A stretch of 64,000 nt of DNA. It comes from Aliiroseovarius halocynthiae. GTDB taxonomy: Bacteria > Pseudomonadota > Alphaproteobacteria > Rhodobacterales > Rhodobacteraceae. The position numbers and the translations under genes were made by a program. Each line of letters starts with the position of its first letter. Positions within the stretch are counted from its first letter, which is position 1. The stretch is from contig NZ_ML660019.1 in assembly GCF_007004645.1 (NCBI RefSeq), positions 950,437 through 1,014,436 on the forward strand, in the 5' to 3' direction. Of the stretch, positions 35,052-43,844 are shown piece after piece. A model generated the notes under the pieces. That model searched no databases, was not told the DNA's origin, and worked only from the letters and a program-made list of their open reading frames with translations.

Positions 35052-36182
35052 ATGACTGAAAGCACCACGTACGAAACACCTGGCCCAATCGAAGCCGGTT
35101 TGTCCGATGCCATCGCGACGGCGGAAGAGATTATCGCCGAGGCGCGCGCAGGCCGGATCTATATCCTTGTGGATCACGAAGACCGCGAGAACGAGGGTGA
35201 CTTCGTCATTCCGGCTGATGCATGTGATGCAGCGGCTGTGAACTTCATGGCGACCTATGGGCGCGGGCTGATCTGCCTGCCGATGGAAGCGGGGCGCATT
35301 GACGAGTTGGGCTTGCCGATGATGGCAACGCATAATTCCTCGCGCCACGAAACCGCATTCACCGTGTCAATCGAAGCACGCGAAGGTGTGTCCACCGGCA
35401 TCTCTGCCGCCGACCGTGCGCTGACTGTCGCGACCGCCATCAACCCCGAAAATGGCCCGGCCGAGATCGCTACACCTGGCCATGTTTTCCCGCTGCGCGC
35501 GCGCAATGGTGGCGTGTTGGTGCGGGCGGGTCATACTGAAGCTGCCGTCGACATCTCACGCCTTGCAGGCCGCAACCCCTCGGGCGTGATCTGCGAGATT
35601 ATGAACGAAAACGGCACAATGGCACGCCTGCCGGAGCTGGTTGAAATTGCGAATAAACACGGTCTGAAAATCGGCACCATCTCGGACCTGATCGCGTACC
35701 GCCGCCGCCATGACAATCTGGTGCGCGAGACAGGGCGCGAGAGCATTACCTCGGAATTCGGGGGCGAATGGGAGATGCGCATCTTCACCGACATGACGCA
35801 TGAGATTGAGCATGTCGTGCTGATCAAGGGTGACATCACCACCGATGAACCCGTTCTGGTCCGCACCCACGCGCTTCAGGAAGCGCAGGATGTGTTGGGT
35901 CTTGGCCCAAAACCCGCAGACGAGCTGCCCCGTGCTATGCAGATCATTGCCGACGAGGGCAGGGGCGTTGTGTGCCTGTTCCGTGAGCCGCGCAAGACGC
36001 TGCACGCCGATGAAGAAGAAGGTCCACGTACCGTGCGACAGATCGGCCTCGGATCGCAAATTTTGTCCACTTTGGGCCTGAACGAGATGGTTCTTTTGAC
36101 CGACAGCCCCGAAACCCGTTATGTGGGTCTGGACGCCTATGGGCTGACCATTACGGGAACTCGCCCCATTCAGAAGGACTGA
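35052..36182 (+). CDS. ribB: DHBP synthase with degenerate GTP cyclohydrolase II domain (RibBX type)
   Basis: 376 residues. The N-terminal domain is a complete 3,4-dihydroxy-2-butanone-4-phosphate synthase: [16 protein letters not shown], the [12 protein letters not shown] region, [14 protein letters not shown] and [10 protein letters not shown]. The C-terminal half has the length and order of GTP cyclohydrolase II, but the zinc cysteines are absent: the usual H-x-C-x-T-G-D segment reads [14 protein letters not shown]. It therefore fits the RibBX variant described in Proteobacteria, active only as RibB, so a separate ribA should exist elsewhere. Three bases separate it from ribH. Confidence 0.92.
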   Translation: MTESTTYETPGPIEAGLSDAIATAEEIIAEARAGRIYILVDHEDRENEGDFVIPADACDAAAVNFMATYGRGLICLPMEAGRIDELGLPMMATHNSSRHETAFTVSIEAREGVSTGISAADRALTVATAINPENGPAEIATPGHVFPLRARNGGVLVRAGHTEAAVDISRLAGRNPSGVICEIMNENGTMARLPELVEIANKHGLKIGTISDLIAYRRRHDNLVRETGRESITSEFGGEWEMRIFTDMTHEIEHVVLIKGDITTDEPVLVRTHALQEAQDVLGLGPKPADELPRAMQIIADEGRGVVCLFREPRKTLHADEEEGPRTVRQIGLGSQILSTLGLNEMVLLTDSPETRYVGLDAYGLTITGTRPIQKD

Positions 36183-36185
36183 ACC

Positions 36186-36737
36186 ATGGCCACCGCAGAA
36201 CAGCATTATATTCTGGACCGCCCCAGCTTTGATAAGCCGGTGAAAATCCTGATCGTCGTCGCGCCGTACTATAAGGACATTGCCGACAATCTGGTGGCCG
36301 GCGCCAAGGCTGAAATCGAGGCTGCTGGCGGGACGTGGGATCTGATCGAAGTGCCTGGAGCGCTGGAGGTGCCCACCGCTATTGCCATGGCTGATCGCCT
36401 GTCAAATTTCGATGGCTATGTCGCGCTGGGCTGTGTGATCCGGGGTGAAACCACGCATTACGAAACTGTCTGCAACGACAGTTCGCGTGCCATTCAATTG
36501 ATGGGTCTGAACGGTCTGTGCATCGGTAATGGCATTCTGACCGTGGAAAACCGCCCGCAGGCCGAAGTGCGTGCTGACGTGAACGATCAAAATAAAGGTG
36601 GTGGAGCGGCCGCTGCGGCCTTGCATCTGGTCGCGCTTTCGCGCAAATGGGCGTCTTCAAGCAAGGGCGTCGGGTTCAAGACACTTACGGATTCGATCAA
36701 GCTTGCTGGTGACACGAAGGATACCCCAACCGCATGA
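36186..36737 (+). CDS. ribH: 6,7-dimethyl-8-ribityllumazine synthase
   Basis: Penultimate enzyme of riboflavin synthesis, 183 residues, slightly long because of its C-terminal tail. Conserved LIVVAPYYKDIADNL, EVPGALEVPTAI and GCVIRGETTHYETVCND with the catalytic His. Starts three bases after ribB and its stop overlaps the nusB start as ATGA, so ribB-ribH-nusB are coupled. Confidence 0.96.
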   Translation: MATAEQHYILDRPSFDKPVKILIVVAPYYKDIADNLVAGAKAEIEAAGGTWDLIEVPGALEVPTAIAMADRLSNFDGYVALGCVIRGETTHYETVCNDSSRAIQLMGLNGLCIGNGILTVENRPQAEVRADVNDQNKGGGAAAAALHLVALSRKWASSSKGVGFKTLTDSIKLAGDTKDTPTA

Positions 36738-37201
36738 CGCTTTCCGGCAATCAGAAACGCAAGATGAAATCCGCTGCTCGCTTGTTCGCGGTGCAGGCGT
36801 TGTTTCAGATGGAGGCCGCGGCCCAGACCATGGACCGTGTGATGGTCGAGTTCGAAGATCACCGTTTTGGCGAAGAGTTCGACGACTACACAATGGCCGA
36901 AGGCGACAGCCGCTTGTTTCGCAAGCTGGTAAGCGATGCGGTAAACCATCAGGCAAAAATCGACCAGATGACCGACCGCGCGTTGGTGGCGAAGTGGCCG
37001 ATCGCACGCATCGATCCCACGCTACGCGCTTTGTTCCGTGCAGCGGGCGCTGAGCTGGTTGAAGGCGCCGCCCCGCCCAAAGTTGTGATCACCGAATATG
37101 TGGATGTGGCCCGAGCCTTCTTCCCGGAAGGGGACGAGGCGAAGTTCACCAACGCCGTTCTGGATCACATGGCCCGCGAGGCGAAGCCCGAGGCGTTTTA
37201 A
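36734..37201 (+). CDS. nusB: Transcription antitermination factor NusB
   Basis: All-helical RNA-binding protein of rRNA antitermination, 155 residues: AARLFAVQALFQMEAAAQ at the N terminus and the C-terminal signature VITEYVDVARAFFPEGDEAKF-FTNAVLD. Start overlaps the ribH stop (ATGA). Last gene of the riboflavin run. Confidence 0.96.
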   Translation: MTLSGNQKRKMKSAARLFAVQALFQMEAAAQTMDRVMVEFEDHRFGEEFDDYTMAEGDSRLFRKLVSDAVNHQAKIDQMTDRALVAKWPIARIDPTLRALFRAAGAELVEGAAPPKVVITEYVDVARAFFPEGDEAKFTNAVLDHMAREAKPEAF

Positions 37202-37319
37202 GATTGGGGGGCCTTCGGTGGGATAATCCGAGTTTACTCTCGTTATTTATTGTATTGATTTCCTATTGTGGGTAGATGGTGATTATCGTTTATCCCTTGA
37301 TCAGTGTTCATCTCGCGAA

Positions 37320-38909
37320 ATGAAAAACTCGAGCTTTCAGGCTAGGTCCGTTGCATTTTTTGCCATTCTGATTGGTTTGCTTGCGCTTGGTTGTTGGGCC
37401 GTATTGCTTCACGAACTTCATGGTGGCCGAGTTCTGGCTCCAACCGCATTTGTTGCTCTGTTGGCCTACTCAGTGGTTTTGTATCTTCGGCCGCGATCAG
37501 GATCTCATATCAAGCGCCCAGTTGCTGTGATTTACTGGGTGTTTGCAGGTCTGTTTTACCCTTGGTTGGTTCTGCGTCAGTATTTTGGGCCGGTTACAGT
37601 AAGCGCTGTCATCTTTCATTGGGGTGAAGGTGTTGAGGGCGGCGTGACCATCGCATCCGTTTTGGCACATATTGCGGCCCTTATTCTTATCGCCATTCTG
37701 CTGCATGCGATTTATCTGTTTGTTGCTCAGTCGCGATGGGGCAACTTTTTGTTGTTGATTGCGGCCACGGTTTTTTTGATCTTAAATCCAGTCACGCGAT
37801 ATGCAGGTGAAAAATTTCGCTACTGGGGGAAAGCTGAACTCGAAGGCGTTCGCTCATTTGCATCAGATCCGATCATCACTGCCGAGCCTGATACGCCACG
37901 CAATCTTGTGATTGTCCTGCTTGAAGGGCTTGAGGCAACCTATGAGAACCCAATGTTCGGGGACGCATATGCGCCGCTTGCGGATTTGCGCGATACAGCA
38001 ACCAGTTTTTCGAATATTCGTCAGTTTCCAATGACAGGTTGGAGCGTTGCAGGGTTGGTCGCATCGCAGTGTGGATATCCGACACCACCCCGTGGCGTGC
38101 GACCAACTTTTCTTATGGTCGACAAGAATCTGGACTTCATGTCTGACCGTGTATGCTTAGGGGATATTCTATCAAAACATGGCTATCAGGTTGAGATGCT
38201 GCTTGGAGCAAACGCGGTATTCGGCGGCTTCGAAGCCTTCCTGAATAGCCATTCCTTTGATCGTGTAACAGATCTTCAGGGATTGAAGGCATTTGGTGCA
38301 GCTGATTTCGGACCTTGGGGATTTCATGACGACGAGGTTTTTAAAGCCGGGCTTGCGCGCATTCGCGAGCTTGAACAGGCTGATGCACCCTATGCTCTGT
38401 CTTTGTTTACAATTGGTCCCCACGGGCCATATGGTTATCTGTCCAAGGTCTGCCGCTCCGATGGTATGCCTGATGCCGTTTCTGATGTGCTTTTGGCAGT
38501 GGAATGTACCGGCCGTTTGGCGCGCGACTTTATCAAAGAGGCACGTAAAGTTGCAGACCCATCGACGCTTTTTGTCGTGATGTCCGATCATTTGGCGCAT
38601 CCAAATGTCAGTGCGATTGGTCAATTAAAGACACTGGAGCGCCGGAACACTGTGTTGTTTGTGAATGCGGGCGAAGAGGGAACTGTTTCTGACAAACCTG
38701 GAACCATGCTTGATGTCTATCCGTCCATCCTGGAAGCTCTGGGTTTTCAATTGAAAGGTCGAAAAGCCGGGCTTGGAACTTCGTTGTTCTCTAACCTAAA
38801 GTCCTTTGCAGACGGCGAGGATGGTTTAACCACGCAACAGCGACTCCGTCGGGACGTCAAGTTCGTTAAGTGGCTCTGGCGCAACGAAGGTGATGGCGAG
38901 AAAGAGTAG
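37320..38909 (+). CDS. Phosphoglycerol transferase/sulfatase-like membrane protein (OpgB/MdoB-like)
   Basis: 529 residues: four hydrophobic segments in the first about 170 residues, then a periplasmic sulfatase/phosphoglycerol-transferase domain. Seen: VIVLLEGLEATYE (metal site), PMTGWSVAGLVASQCGYP (nucleophile Thr with the SQCGxP pattern of MdoB), SLFTIGPHGPYG and VMSDHLAHPN (metal His). MdoB adds phosphoglycerol from phosphatidylglycerol to periplasmic glucans; the acceptor here is unproven. The start at 37320 is the first ATG before the membrane segment; ribosome site weak. Visibly AT-richer than neighbours, hinting at transfer. Confidence 0.82.
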   Translation: MKNSSFQARSVAFFAILIGLLALGCWAVLLHELHGGRVLAPTAFVALLAYSVVLYLRPRSGSHIKRPVAVIYWVFAGLFYPWLVLRQYFGPVTVSAVIFHWGEGVEGGVTIASVLAHIAALILIAILLHAIYLFVAQSRWGNFLLLIAATVFLILNPVTRYAGEKFRYWGKAELEGVRSFASDPIITAEPDTPRNLVIVLLEGLEATYENPMFGDAYAPLADLRDTATSFSNIRQFPMTGWSVAGLVASQCGYPTPPRGVRPTFLMVDKNLDFMSDRVCLGDILSKHGYQVEMLLGANAVFGGFEAFLNSHSFDRVTDLQGLKAFGAADFGPWGFHDDEVFKAGLARIRELEQADAPYALSLFTIGPHGPYGYLSKVCRSDGMPDAVSDVLLAVECTGRLARDFIKEARKVADPSTLFVVMSDHLAHPNVSAIGQLKTLERRNTVLFVNAGEEGTVSDKPGTMLDVYPSILEALGFQLKGRKAGLGTSLFSNLKSFADGEDGLTTQQRLRRDVKFVKWLWRNEGDGEKE

Positions 38910-39080
38910 CCGGACCTGATCGGGTATAATCTGAACTTCCCAGATTATGAAATTAAGCATGCGGCCAGGCAAGCACGAGAAACAACCTACGCTGTGCTTA
39001 TGTCCTGTACCTGCGACGCCATGTCTGCTTTCATGTCTTTTTGCATCGGAATAATGCTGGTCGTGTATTAGGGGAAAAAT

Positions 39081-39383
39081 ATGCCAAAACTCGTCCGTGT
39101 ATACATCCAAAATGTTCTTGTTGGCTTCGGTTTGTCCGCTGCCTTCGTGGTTGCACTGCTCTACATGAACATCGGCAATCTGTGGCACCTGATCTCGACC
39201 TCGGACATGGGGTGGATTGCGGTTTTGATGCTGTTCATGTTTAACGGGATCGTCTTTGCAGGCGTCCAGTTTGCCTTTGTCATTATGCGGATGGGCGGGC
39301 GTGACGACACGCCAAAGGGCGGCAAACGTCAACCGGTGATCACCGGCGAACCTGCCCGTGTGAAAGTGGCCGCCAACCGCTGA
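39081..39383 (+). CDS. Small conserved membrane protein, two TM segments
   Basis: 100 residues: two hydrophobic segments (VLVGFGLSAAFVVALLYMNI and IAVLMLFMFNGIVFAGVQFA) and a basic, Pro-containing cytoplasmic tail. AGGGGA lies 5-10 bases before the ATG. No domain recognised. Confidence 0.72.
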   Translation: MPKLVRVYIQNVLVGFGLSAAFVVALLYMNIGNLWHLISTSDMGWIAVLMLFMFNGIVFAGVQFAFVIMRMGGRDDTPKGGKRQPVITGEPARVKVAANR

Positions 39384-39440
39384 GCATTTTGCAGGGCAGG
39401 CTGATTGCGGTAATGATCACCTGTCAGTGAAGGGGATCCC

Positions 39441-39710
39441 ATGGCCGGTGGTTGGGCGCGTGATGGCGCAGTAAGCGAACAGATTGAAGCGTCGGTTTCC
39501 GATGAGCTGGCCCGCATGAAGGCCAAGACCCAGCCCGTAGGCGAGAGCTTCACTCATTGCGCAGAATGCGAAGAAGAAATCCCACAAGCCCGCCGCGAAG
39601 CAGTGCCCGGTGTGAAGCTGTGCATCGATTGTGTGCAGGAACGCGATGCGGCGTTCAAGAAACGCCCGGGGATCAATCGGCGCGGGTCGAAAGACAGCCA
39701 GTTAAAGTAA
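39441..39710 (+). CDS. DksA/TraR-type zinc-finger protein
   Basis: 89 residues with one C4 zinc finger (CAEC ... CIDC, about 20 residues apart, with IPQARREAVPG between), as in short TraR/YbiI members of the DksA family. DksA-like proteins enter the RNA polymerase secondary channel, but this short form lacks the long coiled coil, keeping only SDELARMKAK. Function unknown. Preceded by AAGGGGATCCC. Confidence 0.86.
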   Translation: MAGGWARDGAVSEQIEASVSDELARMKAKTQPVGESFTHCAECEEEIPQARREAVPGVKLCIDCVQERDAAFKKRPGINRRGSKDSQLK

Positions 39711-39749
39711 ATCCATCAATTTCAATAATTTGAGTTTTCCGAGAACCCA

Positions 39750-40445
39750 ATGACAAACGACATTTCTGCGTTGTTCCAAAAACTAACCATACAAGTTCGA
39801 GAAGCGCTCGACCCATTAGGGTATATGGACGGGGCGAATGGTGCGTTTAAGACAGGCCACGTTCCCGGTATCGCTCCTCTTGCTTATCTTGCCACTTTTT
39901 ATGCTGGTTTGGACGACAATGGGATTCAAGCGGCTGAGGCGGAGTGTGACCGTTTCATTCCCGATCTTTACCGTGCACTGTTGAGGCACACGAATGGGCT
40001 GCGTTTAGGTAAGCTGAGTTTGCATGGAACGACGTTCCAGTCGGCCTACACATCGGGTCCGGGAATTGGGCAACCGATTAGCCTCGTCTATCAAAACGTC
40101 TATGAACGCCCTAACTATATTCCAAATGGGCATTTGGGGATTGGGGCGATGAACGGCGAGTGGCATTCGCAGGGTCACTTCTACCTCGCCTCTACTGGCG
40201 AGGTGGAAATGTACCATCGCGACGCGAATCTATTAGGCGCGCGATGGGCGTCGATTGAAGAGTTTCTTCAGAGCGAGATCCCACGCCAGCTGTCTTTATA
40301 TGATGCTGAAGGACGGATTAAGTCGGATGTTAAGCAGCTTCCGGGGGATACAGAAACTTGGGAAGCCATCGCGGAAGCAAAGAAAGGTGAACAGGCTCGA
40401 GCGTCTGGTCTTCGCGGCAAGATTGCCGACATGTTCAGGCGGTAG
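39750..40445 (+). CDS. SMI1/KNR4 (SUKH)-like protein
   Basis: 231 residues. The central part (ALLRHTNGLRLGKLSLHG, SLVYQNVYERP, FYLASTGEVEMYHRD, then ARWASIEEFLQSEI) follows the SUKH pattern of a small alpha/beta domain ending in a helix that names a surface residue. SUKH proteins often give immunity to nuclease toxins, but there is no toxin gene next to it. C-terminal 40 residues are charged and unassigned. AT-richer than the flanking genes. I am moderately sure of the family only. Confidence 0.55.
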   Translation: MTNDISALFQKLTIQVREALDPLGYMDGANGAFKTGHVPGIAPLAYLATFYAGLDDNGIQAAEAECDRFIPDLYRALLRHTNGLRLGKLSLHGTTFQSAYTSGPGIGQPISLVYQNVYERPNYIPNGHLGIGAMNGEWHSQGHFYLASTGEVEMYHRDANLLGARWASIEEFLQSEIPRQLSLYDAEGRIKSDVKQLPGDTETWEAIAEAKKGEQARASGLRGKIADMFRR

Positions 40446-40514
40446 GTTTCAAGCAGAGAAACAAAACCCGAATACTTCCATAACAGAATTCGTAGTGCTA
40501 AAAGCCTTTTGGGA

Positions 40515-40634
40515 CACGGCGATGGCGTCGCTGCGGGGCATCCTCCCCGGTTCCTTAACCACGCTCCTGTACGCCGGGACTTTCAATCGGGAGATTGAAG
40601 GCCCCGCCTTGCCTCCCACCAGACAGGAGGCGTC
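40515..40634 (+). ncRNA. Structured 5' leader of the amidinotransferase gene, candidate riboswitch
   Basis: Read as RNA, P1 GCGGGGC (40533-40539) pairs with GCCCCGC (40601-40607) and closes a three-way junction. P2 is CCCGG (40546-40550)/CCGGG (40574-40578); P3 pairs 40581-40588 with 40593-40600, capped by a GGGA (GNRA) tetraloop. A fourth hairpin, GCCTCC (40611-40616)/GGAGGC (40626-40631), hides the Shine-Dalgarno AGGAGG, 5 bases before the ATG at 40636. An alternative fold pairs GGGG (40535-40538) with CCCC (40545-40548) and GGTT with AACC. A small hairpin GCGA/TCGC precedes P1. No match to a riboswitch class I know. No T tract, so control of translation is likely. Confidence 0.6.
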
Positions 40635-40635
40635 C

Positions 40636-41757
40636 ATGGCTTGGTCACCGGACAAAACTGAAGTCAAAAGCTGGAATGAATGGGACACGCTGCGCCATGT
40701 GATCGTGGGCCGTGCCGACGACTGTCACATCCCGCCGGAAGAACCTGCACTGGATGCGAAAGTGCCGGAAGACAGCGATATGCGGGGCCAGTGGGGCCGT
40801 CGCCCGCAGGAAACCATCGATCGTGCGAACGAGCTTTTGGACAACTTCGCCGATCAGCTGCGCAAGCGCAGTGTTCGTGTGGATCGTCCCGTCTCGATCG
40901 ACCATTCGCAGCCCGTAGCCACCCCCGATTTCCACACAGACAGCCAGTTCGGCTGTATGCCGCCGCGTGACGTGTTGTTGACCGTCGGACACGAGATGCT
41001 GGAAGCGACCATGTCTTATCGCTGTCGTTGGTTCGAGTATCTGAATTATCGCCCGCTGTTGAAGCAATATTGGGAAGAAGACCCGAATTTCCGTCACGAG
41101 GCGGCTCCCAAGCCGCGACTGACGGACGCCGATTACAATCCGGATTACCTGTCCGAGAAGATCGGCGACGCCCAGCGTCTGGAATGGGCCGCCGAGAAGT
41201 TTTTTGTCACCACCGAGGAAGAGCCTCTGTTCGATGCTGCAGATGTGCTGCGTTTCGGCAAGGATCTGGTCGTGCAACACGGGTTCACCACGAACCTGAA
41301 GGGCATCGAATGGCTGCGTCGTCACTTCCCCGATCACCGCGTGCACACGGTGAATTTTCCGGGCGATCCGTATCCGATCCACATTGACGCGACTTTTACA
41401 CCGCTGCGTCCGGGCCTGATCCTGAACAATCCGCAGCGCCGTTTGCCAGAAGAGCAGCGCGGCATGTTTGAAAAGAACGGGTGGGAGATCGTGGACGCCG
41501 CTCAACCTGCGCACAACACGCCGCCGCCGCTGTGCTATTCGTCGACTTGGCTGTCGATGAACGTTCTGGTTCTGGACCCGAAAACTGTCTGCGTCGAGAA
41601 ATCCGAGGTCTATCAGGCCGAGCAGATGGACGAGCTGGGCATGGAAGTGGTCGAAGTCGAGCTGCGCGACGCCTATGCGTTTGGTGGCGGTCTGCACTGC
41701 TGCACGGCGGACGTGTATCGCGACGGGGATTGCGAGGATTACTTCCCGAAGCAGTAA
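40636..41757 (+). CDS. Glycine amidinotransferase family protein (AGAT-like)
   Basis: 373 residues, guanidino-group-modifying (GME) fold of five propeller repeats, close in layout to arginine:glycine amidinotransferase. Seen: DAADVLRFGKDL (Asp triad member), KGIEWLRRHFPDHRVH, PYPIHIDATFTPL (catalytic His), SMNVLVLDPKTVCVEK and GGGLHCCTADVYRDG with nucleophile Cys355; animal AGAT has HCW where this has HCC. The transfer of the amidino group from arginine to glycine or another amine is likely; acceptor unknown. AGGAGG is 5 bases before the ATG and inside a hairpin. Followed by a strong terminator, so monocistronic. Confidence 0.88.
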   Translation: MAWSPDKTEVKSWNEWDTLRHVIVGRADDCHIPPEEPALDAKVPEDSDMRGQWGRRPQETIDRANELLDNFADQLRKRSVRVDRPVSIDHSQPVATPDFHTDSQFGCMPPRDVLLTVGHEMLEATMSYRCRWFEYLNYRPLLKQYWEEDPNFRHEAAPKPRLTDADYNPDYLSEKIGDAQRLEWAAEKFFVTTEEEPLFDAADVLRFGKDLVVQHGFTTNLKGIEWLRRHFPDHRVHTVNFPGDPYPIHIDATFTPLRPGLILNNPQRRLPEEQRGMFEKNGWEIVDAAQPAHNTPPPLCYSSTWLSMNVLVLDPKTVCVEKSEVYQAEQMDELGMEVVEVELRDAYAFGGGLHCCTADVYRDGDCEDYFPKQ

Positions 41758-41776
41758 GTTCTGCACTCGGAAAATA

Positions 41777-41810
41777 AGTAACCCGCGCTTTTGGCGCGGG
41801 TTTTCTGTTT
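41777..41810 (+). terminator. Rho-independent terminator after the amidinotransferase
   Basis: ACCCGCGC (41781-41788) pairs with GCGCGGGT (41794-41801) around a five-base loop, followed by TTTCTGTTT. Lies between this gene and the convergent pepF. Confidence 0.92.
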
Positions 41811-41833
41811 GGGGGAATGCACCTTTGCGTGCC

Positions 41834-43660
41834 TCACTCCATTGCTACGAGTTCGTCAATGAAACCTTCGATCATCGACAGACCTTTGGCCCAGAAGTTG
41901 GGGTCTGAGGCGTCCAGTCCGAAGGGGGCCAAAAGTTCTTTGTGGTGTTTTGACCCACCGGCTTTCAGCATCTCGAAATACTTCTCTTGGAAGTCAGCGT
42001 CGCCTTCTTCGTAAACGGCGTAAAGCGCGTTCACTAAGCCGTCGCCGAACGCATAGGCGTAGACGTAGAAGGGCGAGTGGACGAAGTGGGGGATATAGGA
42101 CCAAAAGGTCTCATACCCTTCCATGAAATCAAAGGCTTCGCCAAGGCTTTCGGCTTGAACGGACATCCACAGAGCGTTGATGTCATCCGGGGTCAGTTCG
42201 CCCTCGGCGCGGGCGTCGTGCAGTTTGCATTCGAAGTCATAAAAGGCGATCTGGCGCACGACCGTGTTGATCATGTCCTCGACCTTGCCCGCCAGCATGA
42301 CTTTCTTTTCTTCGGGCGTTTTTGCCTCGGACAGAAGTTTGCGGAAGGTCAGCATTTCACCAAAGACGGATGCGGTTTCGGCCAGCGTCAGCGGGGTCGA
42401 GGACAGCATCTCGCCCTGTTCGGCGGCCAGAACCTGATGCACGCCGTGGCCCAGCTCGTGCGCCAAGGTCATCACGTCGCGCGGCTTGCCCAGATAGTTC
42501 AGCATAACGTAAGGGTGGGCATCAGTGACGGTGGGGTGAGCGAAAGCGCCGGGGGCTTTGCCGGGTTTTACGCCCGCATCGATCCAGCCATCAGTGAAGA
42601 AGGGTTTGGCGATTTCGGCCATGCGTGGATCAAAATCGGCATAGGCGTCCATGACGATCTTCTCGGCCTCGGGCCAGTTCACAAGCTTGTCGTCTTCCAT
42701 CGGAAGTGGCGCGTTGCGGTCCCAAACCTGCATCCGGTCCAGACCCAACCATTTGCGTTTCAACTCGTAATAGCGGTGCGACAAGCGCGGATAGGCGTCG
42801 ACAACCGCGTTGCGCAGGGCCTCGACCACTTCGGGTTCCACGTGGTTGGACAGGTGACGTCCGGTCTGCGGGCTGGGCATGTTGCGCCACTGATCCTCGA
42901 TGGCCTTCTCCTTGGCCAAAGTGTTGTGAACACGCGAGAAAATCTTGATGTTTTCGCCCAGAACGCGGGCGATCTCTTCTGACGCAGCCTGACGCGTGGC
43001 GCGGTCGTGTTCGGTCAGTAGGTTGGCGGTGGCTTCCAGCCCGCGCTCTTCGCCGTTCACTGTGAACATCAGCCCAGCAACGGTTTCATCAAACAGAGTG
43101 TTCCACGCCGATGCCCCAACCGAGGACTTGTCATGCAGGAACTGCTCCAGCTCGTCTGACAACTGATAGGGGCGCATGGCACGCAGGCGGTCGAAGACAG
43201 GCTTGTAGCGGGCCAGATCTGCGTTGTCCGCGAACCAGCTGTCCAGCACTGCGTCGTCAATCCGGTTCACTTCCAACGAGAAGAAGACCAAAGGTGCGGT
43301 GAAGACGGTGATTTGCTCTTGGCAGTTCTGGAAGAACTGCGCGCGGTCCGCATCGGTTGTTTCTTGGTAATAGCGCAGTCCCGCGAAGGACATGATGCGG
43401 CCGCCGATCATCTCGATCTTCTCATAGGCCAGCACGCAATCCAGCATGCCCGCAGCGTCCAGATCCGCCAGTTTCCCCTGATAGGTCTGGGCGAAATCAG
43501 CGCAGGCGTTTTCCAACCACGTCAGATCGCGCTCAAGTTCGGGTGCGTCTTCAGACGGGTACAGATCTGACAGATCCCATTCCGGCAGGTCCCCGAACGG
43601 GGTGTCGCCCGTACCGGCCGTGGCGTCGCGCAGAATTTGAGGGGTTAGGGTGGAAAACAT
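41834..43660 (-). CDS. pepF: Oligoendopeptidase F (M3 family)
   Basis: Cytoplasmic zinc oligopeptidase of 608 residues. Zinc motif HExxH as AHELGHGVHQ, with the downstream Glu in LAETASVFGEM. C-terminal half has YIPHFVHSPFYVYAYAFGDG typical of M3B. Hydrolyses 5-20-residue peptides. Convergent with the amidinotransferase gene. Confidence 0.95.
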   Translation of the reverse strand: MFSTLTPQILRDATAGTGDTPFGDLPEWDLSDLYPSEDAPELERDLTWLENACADFAQTYQGKLADLDAAGMLDCVLAYEKIEMIGGRIMSFAGLRYYQETTDADRAQFFQNCQEQITVFTAPLVFFSLEVNRIDDAVLDSWFADNADLARYKPVFDRLRAMRPYQLSDELEQFLHDKSSVGASAWNTLFDETVAGLMFTVNGEERGLEATANLLTEHDRATRQAASEEIARVLGENIKIFSRVHNTLAKEKAIEDQWRNMPSPQTGRHLSNHVEPEVVEALRNAVVDAYPRLSHRYYELKRKWLGLDRMQVWDRNAPLPMEDDKLVNWPEAEKIVMDAYADFDPRMAEIAKPFFTDGWIDAGVKPGKAPGAFAHPTVTDAHPYVMLNYLGKPRDVMTLAHELGHGVHQVLAAEQGEMLSSTPLTLAETASVFGEMLTFRKLLSEAKTPEEKKVMLAGKVEDMINTVVRQIAFYDFECKLHDARAEGELTPDDINALWMSVQAESLGEAFDFMEGYETFWSYIPHFVHSPFYVYAYAFGDGLVNALYAVYEEGDADFQEKYFEMLKAGGSKHHKELLAPFGLDASDPNFWAKGLSMIEGFIDELVAME

Positions 43661-43844
43661 GGGACCTCCAGAATGTGGTTTCCCAAGACATAGGGGGTGG
43701 CGTGCGCGGTTGCAATCAGCCGGTCACGACTTGGCGATCATGCGCGAAAGGGGCGGGATATGGCCGAATTTCCCCCCTTGGGGGTTTTGACCCCGCTTCG
43801 TGGTCCCTTTATACGGAGGGTGACTTTCCGTAGGAGCATTTGGC

